The position numbers and the translations under genes were made by a program. A DNA stretch of 36,619 nucleotides from Caldilineaceae bacterium (lineage in GTDB: Bacteria; Chloroflexota; Anaerolineae; Caldilineales; Caldilineaceae), in the NCBI GenBank assembly GCA_026708085.1, contig JAPOVP010000128.1, positions 1 to 36,619 of the forward strand. The letters are read 5' to 3'. The number at the start of each line of letters is the position of its first letter. Position 1 is the stretch's first letter. The notes beneath the pieces were generated by a model. The model was not told the origin of the DNA, made no database searches, and worked only from the letters and a program-made list of their open reading frames with translations. Shown here one piece after another: positions 32,150 to 36,619 of this stretch.

Positions 32150-35083
32150 GTTACCCGGGGCGCGGGGGTTTGCAGTAGGCGGGGACGGCGGCGGCGCCGA
32201 ATACCTCCTCGACCAGTTGGGCACCCTGCGGATCGTACTCCGACAGCGTCCCGTAGGCGGCCTTGTGCAGGGGCACCTGCCCCTGGAACCAGAAGGCGAC
32301 CGTTTCGGCCCAGTATTCAAACATGTTCGACGACGCGTAGGCGTCGCCGTAGAGGTCGACGTCGAGGGCGGCGTTGTAGGCGGCGAGGAGGCGCGCATCG
32401 AAATCCGGACCGCCGGGCCGTTCGCGCAGCTCGTCGTGCACCAGGTGCGCATATTCGTGGATGGCCGTACCGCAGTGCCGGTCATTGGGCGACAGGTTTG
32501 CAGAAAAATTGAAGAAACCCTTGCCGCCGTGAGGCAGGGTCTCGAAATAGATGAAGATGCTGGTGCCCAGGTCGGCCATGGCCTGCAGCAGGTCGGGGCG
32601 GGCGGAGAGCATGGAGGTCAGGACCTCGCCGGCCTGAATCATTTGCTCGTCGGAGACGTCGCTGGGCGCGGCGACGAAGATGCCGTCGACGACCACCATG
32701 TACTTCTGATAGAGGATGTCGAGCCCGAGCGAGCGGGGCGGCGGCGGGAAGCGCTGCGGCACGATGATTGCATGCACGCGTTCCGTCCACGGCCCGCGCA
32801 CGCCGGCGGCGTTGCGGGCGCGCACCTGGAAGTAGTAGTTGCGGCCGTCGCCGAGGACGGGGTGGCTGTAGCTTGTGGCGGTCAGGAGGCCGCCGGCGGA
32901 TGCCCAGCGGCGGTCGAGGCTGTCCCATACCTGCAGCTCGTAGGCGGCCGCGTTGGCGGCCGCGTCCCACGACAGGTCGACGCGTCCGTTGGCGACGGTT
33001 GCGGTCAGGTTGCGCGGCGCGGGCAGCACCAGCGCGAGCTCGGCCGCGCTGCAGGCGGGCAGGTCGAGGCTGCGCAGGTGGTCGGCCACGTCGTGGGAGG
33101 GGTGGGACAGGCCGGCGCCGGCGGGCAGGCAGAAGCGGTTGCCGGCAAGGTCCAGAATTGCCAGGTTGAGGAGCGCGCCCAGGTCGGGGAGCGGACCGCT
33201 CAGATCGTTGTTTTTGGACAGCAGGACCCTCAGATTGACGAGGTTGCCCAGGTCGAGGACCGGACCGCTCAGGCGGTTGTCTCTAAGGTACACGGTCTCC
33301 AGGTTGGTGAGCGCGCTCAGGTCGGGAAACGGCCCGCTCAACCGGTTGAAGCCGAGGTACAGGTCGTCCAGGTGAGTAAGCGCGCTCAGGTCGGGGATCT
33401 CCCCGCTCAGGCGGTTGCTGTTGAGGTGCAGCTCTCTCAGCTCGACGAGCGCGCTCAGGTCCGGGAACGATCCGGTCAAAGCGTTGTGGCTGAGGTACAG
33501 TTCCCACAGTTGGGTGAGAGCGCTCAGGTCGGGGACCGGACCGGTCAGGCGGTTATGGCTGAGGTGCAGGTGCGTCAGGTTGACGAGCGCGCTCAGATCG
33601 GGGACCGGACCGGTCAACTGGTTGTTGTCGAGGTACAGCCACTTCAGCCTGGGGTTGGCGCTGAGGTCGGGGACCGGACCGGTCAGCTCGTTTTGGCTGA
33701 GGAGCAGGACTTCCAGGTTGGGGTTGGCGCTCAGGTCGGGGACCGGACCGGTCAGCTCGTTTTGGGCAAGAGCCAGAAACCGCAGATCGTTGAAGGCGCT
33801 GAGGTCGGGAATCGGCCCGGAAAAGCGGTTGTCGGAGATGTGCAGCGTTCTCAGCCTGGCGTTGGCGCTCAGGTCGGGGACCGGACCGGTCAGGTAGTTG
33901 CCGAAGAGAGCCAGCCATTTCAGCTCGGCGAGCGCGCCGAGGTCGGGGATCTCCCCGGTCAGGCGGTTGTTGCCGAGGTTCAGTTCAATCACGTCTCCGT
34001 TCGGGTGGGCTCTCACGCCGTACCAGGCGTCGAGCGGCTTGTCGCTCAGCCAGTTATTGTTGTGTCTCCAGTTGGGGCCGCCTGTGGCATGGTAGAGGGC
34101 GACGAGCGCGCCGCGCTGGGTGGTCGCGGGCGCGGGCGTGACGGTCGGCGTTGGCGCGGCGCAGTCGGGCAGGGCCAGGCGGTCGAGGTCGCTGTATGGC
34201 GTGCGGTGCAGCGCCGGCGGGATGCAGCCGCCGAGCCGGTTGCCCGCCAGGTAGAGATCGGTCAGATCGGGCAGGTCGGCGAGCGCGGGCGGGACCGGCC
34301 CGGTCAGCAGGTTGTTGGAAAGGTCCAGCCATTGCAGGCGGATGTGGGCGCTCAGGTCGGGGATGGGGCCGGTCAGCAGGTTGTGGGCGAGTTCCAGCCA
34401 GTACAGTTGGAAGTAGGCGCCCAGGTCGGGGACGGGGCCGCTCAAGCGGTTGCGGTTGAGGCTCAGGAAACGAAGGCCGACGAGCGCGCTCAGGTCGGGG
34501 AAGGGGGCCGCTCAAGCGGTTGCGATTGAGGCTCAGGACATCAAGGTTGACGAGCGGCTCGCCGTCCAGGGCGGGGATGGGGCCGCTCAGCTGGTTGCCG
34601 TCGAGGATCAGGGTTTGCAGCCTGGCGAGCCCGCGCAGCTCCGGGAACGGGCCGGTCAGACCGTTTTCCGTGAGGTCCAGGTGCGACAGGTGGGTGAGCG
34701 CGCGCAGGTCGGGCAGCGGGCCCCGCAACCCGTTGAGGGGGAGCTCCAGGTAGATCACGCGGTCGCTGCCGTCGGTGCGGACGCCGTACCAGGTGGAGAG
34801 GGGCTTGTCCGACAGCCAGTTTTCGTTGTTGTGCCAGTCGGCGCCGCCGGTGGCTTCATAGAGGGCGATGAGCGCGCCTCTCTGGGTGGTTGCGACGGTC
34901 GCGGTGGGCGCGGGTGTTGCGGTCGGCGTCGGCGTTGCGGTTGTGCTCGCGGTCGCGGTGGGCGCGGGCGTTGCCGTTGCGGCCCCCGGCGTTGCGGTCG
35001 AGGTCGGCGTTGCCGTTGCGGGCGTCGCGGTTGCGGTTGTGCTCGCGGTTGCGGTCGGCGTCGGCGTTGCGGTCGAGGTCGGC

Positions 35084-35346
35084 GCGGGCGCACCCGCGGT
35101 TGCGGAGGGATACGGCTTCAGCCATGCGCTTGCGGCGCCGGCCGCGTTCACGGCGCGGATCGAGTAGTAGTAGGTGGTGCCGGCGGCGACGCCGGCGTGC
35201 GTCCAGGTCGTGCCGGTCAGGTTGCCGCCGCCGATGGGCTGCCAGTCGATCCCCGCGTCCCACCAGGTCCACAGTTCGTAGCGCACCGCGCCGGGCACGG
35301 CTTCCCAGCTCAGGAGGATCCCGCCCGCGGTCGCCTGCGCGGTCAG
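35084..35346. repeat. tandem FN3-encoding repeat, copy 2
   Basis: 263 bases nearly identical to 35468-35730, exactly 384 bases (128 codons) apart. Few differences were seen by eye, mostly at the ends. Confidence 0.85.
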
Positions 35347-35467
35347 TTTCGGCGCGGCCGGCACGGAACCCGCCGACCCCGTCGCGGTGGGCGTGGGCGT
35401 GAGGGTTGCCGTTGCGCCCCCCGGCGTTGCGGTTGCGGTTGCGGTCGGCGTCGGCGTTGCGGTCCCG

Positions 35468-35730
35468 GCGGGCGCACCCGCGGTCGCGGAGGGATACGGC
35501 TCCAGCCACGCGCTTGCGGCGCCGGCCGCGTTCACGGCGCGGATCGAGTAGTAGTAGGTGGTGCCGGCGGCGACGCCGGCGTGCGTCCAGGTCGTGCCGG
35601 TCAGGTTGCCGCCGCCGATGGGCTGCCAGTCGATCCCCGCGTCCCACCAGGTCCACAGTTCGTAGCGCACCGCGCCGGGCACGGCTTCCCAGCTCAGGAG
35701 GATCCCGTCCGCGGTCGCCCGGGCGGTCAG
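35468..35730. repeat. tandem FN3-encoding repeat, copy 1
   Basis: Partner of 35084-35346. This copy encodes the FN3 domain closest to the signal peptide. Confidence 0.85.
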
Positions 35731-36024
35731 CTGCGGAACGGCGGGCGCGGTCGAGGCGGCGCTGCGGGCGTAGGTTGTGCCGTTGGTCGGGAGTAAGGGG
35801 GCGGAGAGGATTGCCAGGAGGGCGGCGGCAAGCAGAAAACTGCGCGGCCGCACGGCCGCCGTCTTTGCGCTGGATTTCATGGTGGCACCGTCCATTAATC
35901 GTCAACGCCGGCCTCTGTACGCGGGCCGTGGCGGGCAGTTTACTACAGGGGGGCGGTTTGGGGGAAGTGCAGTTTTTAGCAGGCAGTTTTCAGTTTTTAG
36001 CGGAGCGGCGGGGGAAGGGCAACT

Positions 36025-36260
36025 TCAACACCTTTGTCCACGAAGGGGCGCGGAGGACGGCAACGTCAACACCTTTGTCCACGAATGGCCACGAAGGACC
36101 ACGAAGAACGGCAACGGCAACACCTTTATCCGCGGAGGGGCGCGGAGGACGGCAACGGCAACACCTTCATCCGCGAAGGGGCGCGAAGAACGGCGGAGGG
36201 CACCCACAAGGGGTGCCCCTACGGGGGGATATTGACGCGCAGGGGCGCGGAGGACGGCAG
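36025..36260. repeat. family A repeat block with an embedded family C hairpin
   Basis: Five or so units of AACACCTTTRTCCRCGAAKGG with ACGGC tails, spaced about 40-57 bases. A perfect family C hairpin sits at 36198-36218 (GGGCACCC, ACAAG, GGGTGCCC) followed by CTACGGG. Confidence 0.8.
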
Positions 36261-36535
36261 GGAAACACCGGGGAACGGCAGGGGTCGGGCGTTGGCAAAC
36301 GGCAGGGCGCCCGCAAGGGGGACGAGGATTGACGGGGATTTGTGTGATTAAGACGGCGATTGTTGTGATAACACCGGCTGGCTGAGGGCGGTCATGTGCA
36401 TATGTGCATCCGGACCGGATTTGGCGGCGGGAGAGGGCGCGCACAAGGGGCGCACCTGCGGTTGGGGGCGGCACAGGCACGCTGGCGGGGACGAGGCGGC
36501 ACGGTGGGGGAGGCGCGGGTCGCAGCGAGGGGCCT

Positions 36536-36619
36536 ATTTCGCATTGCCCACACATTTGCTACGGCGCGAGGTTGTAGGAGAGGGGGCGTTGCGGGGGCGG
36601 AGCCCCCGCACAAGGGAGG
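36536..36619. repeat. 84-base dispersed repeat, family D, copy 2 (at window end)
   Basis: Differs from 19797-19880 at four positions and ends exactly with the window. It includes the GCGGGGGC-GGA-GCCCCCGC hairpin. Confidence 0.85.

Larger units (their letters stand above)
32151..35880 (-). pseudogene. secreted FN3 - leucine-rich-repeat - zinc metalloprotease protein, interrupted by one frameshift
   Basis: With one base removed at 34503-34507 the minus strand encodes about 1242 residues. In order: a signal peptide (RPRSFLLAAALLAILSAPLL), an FN3 domain, a Thr/Pro/Ala linker, a nearly identical second FN3, a longer linker, and an LRR cap (TTQRGALIALYEATGG) with 8 repeats of 23 residues. A second cap (TTQRGALVALYHATGG) follows with 13 repeats of the form LxxLxLxxNxLTGPVPDLSAL, then a third FN3. 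The C-terminal domain has HEYAH (in GTAIHEYAHLVHDEL) and downstream NMFEYWAETVAFW, resembling gluzincin peptidases of the anthrax lethal-factor-like group. Unbroken it would be an exported adhesive protease. As written, two frames are produced: 34054-35880 with FN3 and LRRs, and 32151-34445. ATG 35880 has no clear ribosome binding site. Confidence 0.75.
35881..36619. other. repeat-filled end region without genes
   Basis: After the start of the LRR gene no coding sequence is supported. The stretch holds a GCAGTTTTTAGCAGG tract (35969-36000), a family A block, family C copies and family D at the very end. Frames that are open here are repeat read-through. Confidence 0.7.

Noticed and set aside
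31725..34529. 934-residue forward frame opposite the LRR gene
   Set aside because: Its periodic AQVGDRTGQ-like repeats are the reverse complement of the LRR-coding repeats; it also starts inside dispersed repeats.
1..36619. tRNA, rRNA or riboswitch genes
   Set aside because: No T-arm GGTTCRAATCC context with cloverleaf, no rRNA core sequences and no recognisable riboswitch consensus were found by reading both strands.

Overview
The window is a high-GC bacterial chromosome segment. The organism is most likely an uncultivated member of the Chloroflexota (Anaerolineae or Caldilineaceae type). I infer this from the gene style, the TakP-type TRAP binding proteins and the dense families of short dispersed repeats. 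No rRNA, tRNA or CRISPR was seen, so the assignment is only moderate. Both window ends look like contig edges: a solute-binding protein gene is cut at base 1, and the right end stops inside a repeat that also occurs at 19797-19880.

Layout. 1-5100: a partial ABC sugar-binding lipoprotein gene with a strong promoter, an aldo/keto reductase, a DUF488 protein, a gamma-glutamyltransferase and a NYN-domain protein with a cold-shock-like tail. 5350-9990: a tripartite TRAP transporter. The two permease genes (dctQ-like, dctM-like) run rightward and meet two tandem, paralogous binding-protein genes running leftward; terminator hairpins separate the units. 10130-16280: a leftward catabolic block with a short-chain dehydrogenase, a xylose-isomerase-like TIM barrel protein, a 2Fe-2S ferredoxin, a glycerate 2-kinase, an NHL-repeat protein and a zinc-type alcohol dehydrogenase. 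With the TRAP system it suggests import and oxidation of a small hydroxy- or keto-acid or a sugar acid.

16600-25030: a HEPN/MNT toxin-antitoxin-like pair, two matching operator-like dyads, a small coiled-coil ORF, lexA, a beta-CASP ribonuclease-like protein, a second TIM barrel isomerase, a two-domain sulfurtransferase and a dGTPase. The lexA promoter is a perfect sigma70 promoter carrying two copies of GAACATNNGTGC. A third copy sits inside the putative dGTPase promoter, so a local LexA box and a small SOS regulon can be proposed from the sequence alone.

25030-29310 is accessory DNA: a broken nuclease-like gene, a pair of paralogous two-membrane-segment proteins, an internally deleted IS5-type element with both ends, a small membrane protein, an HNH protein and a DprA-like C-terminal fragment. 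29313-31688 is a large protein with a PKD-like start and a body that looks phage-tail-like. It abuts the DprA fragment head to head, and both genes lack their 5' parts. 32151-35880 is a secreted FN3/leucine-rich-repeat/zinc-metalloprotease protein, broken by one extra G in a G5 run. The remainder holds interspersed repeats, one of which is a hairpin whose copies show compensatory base changes.
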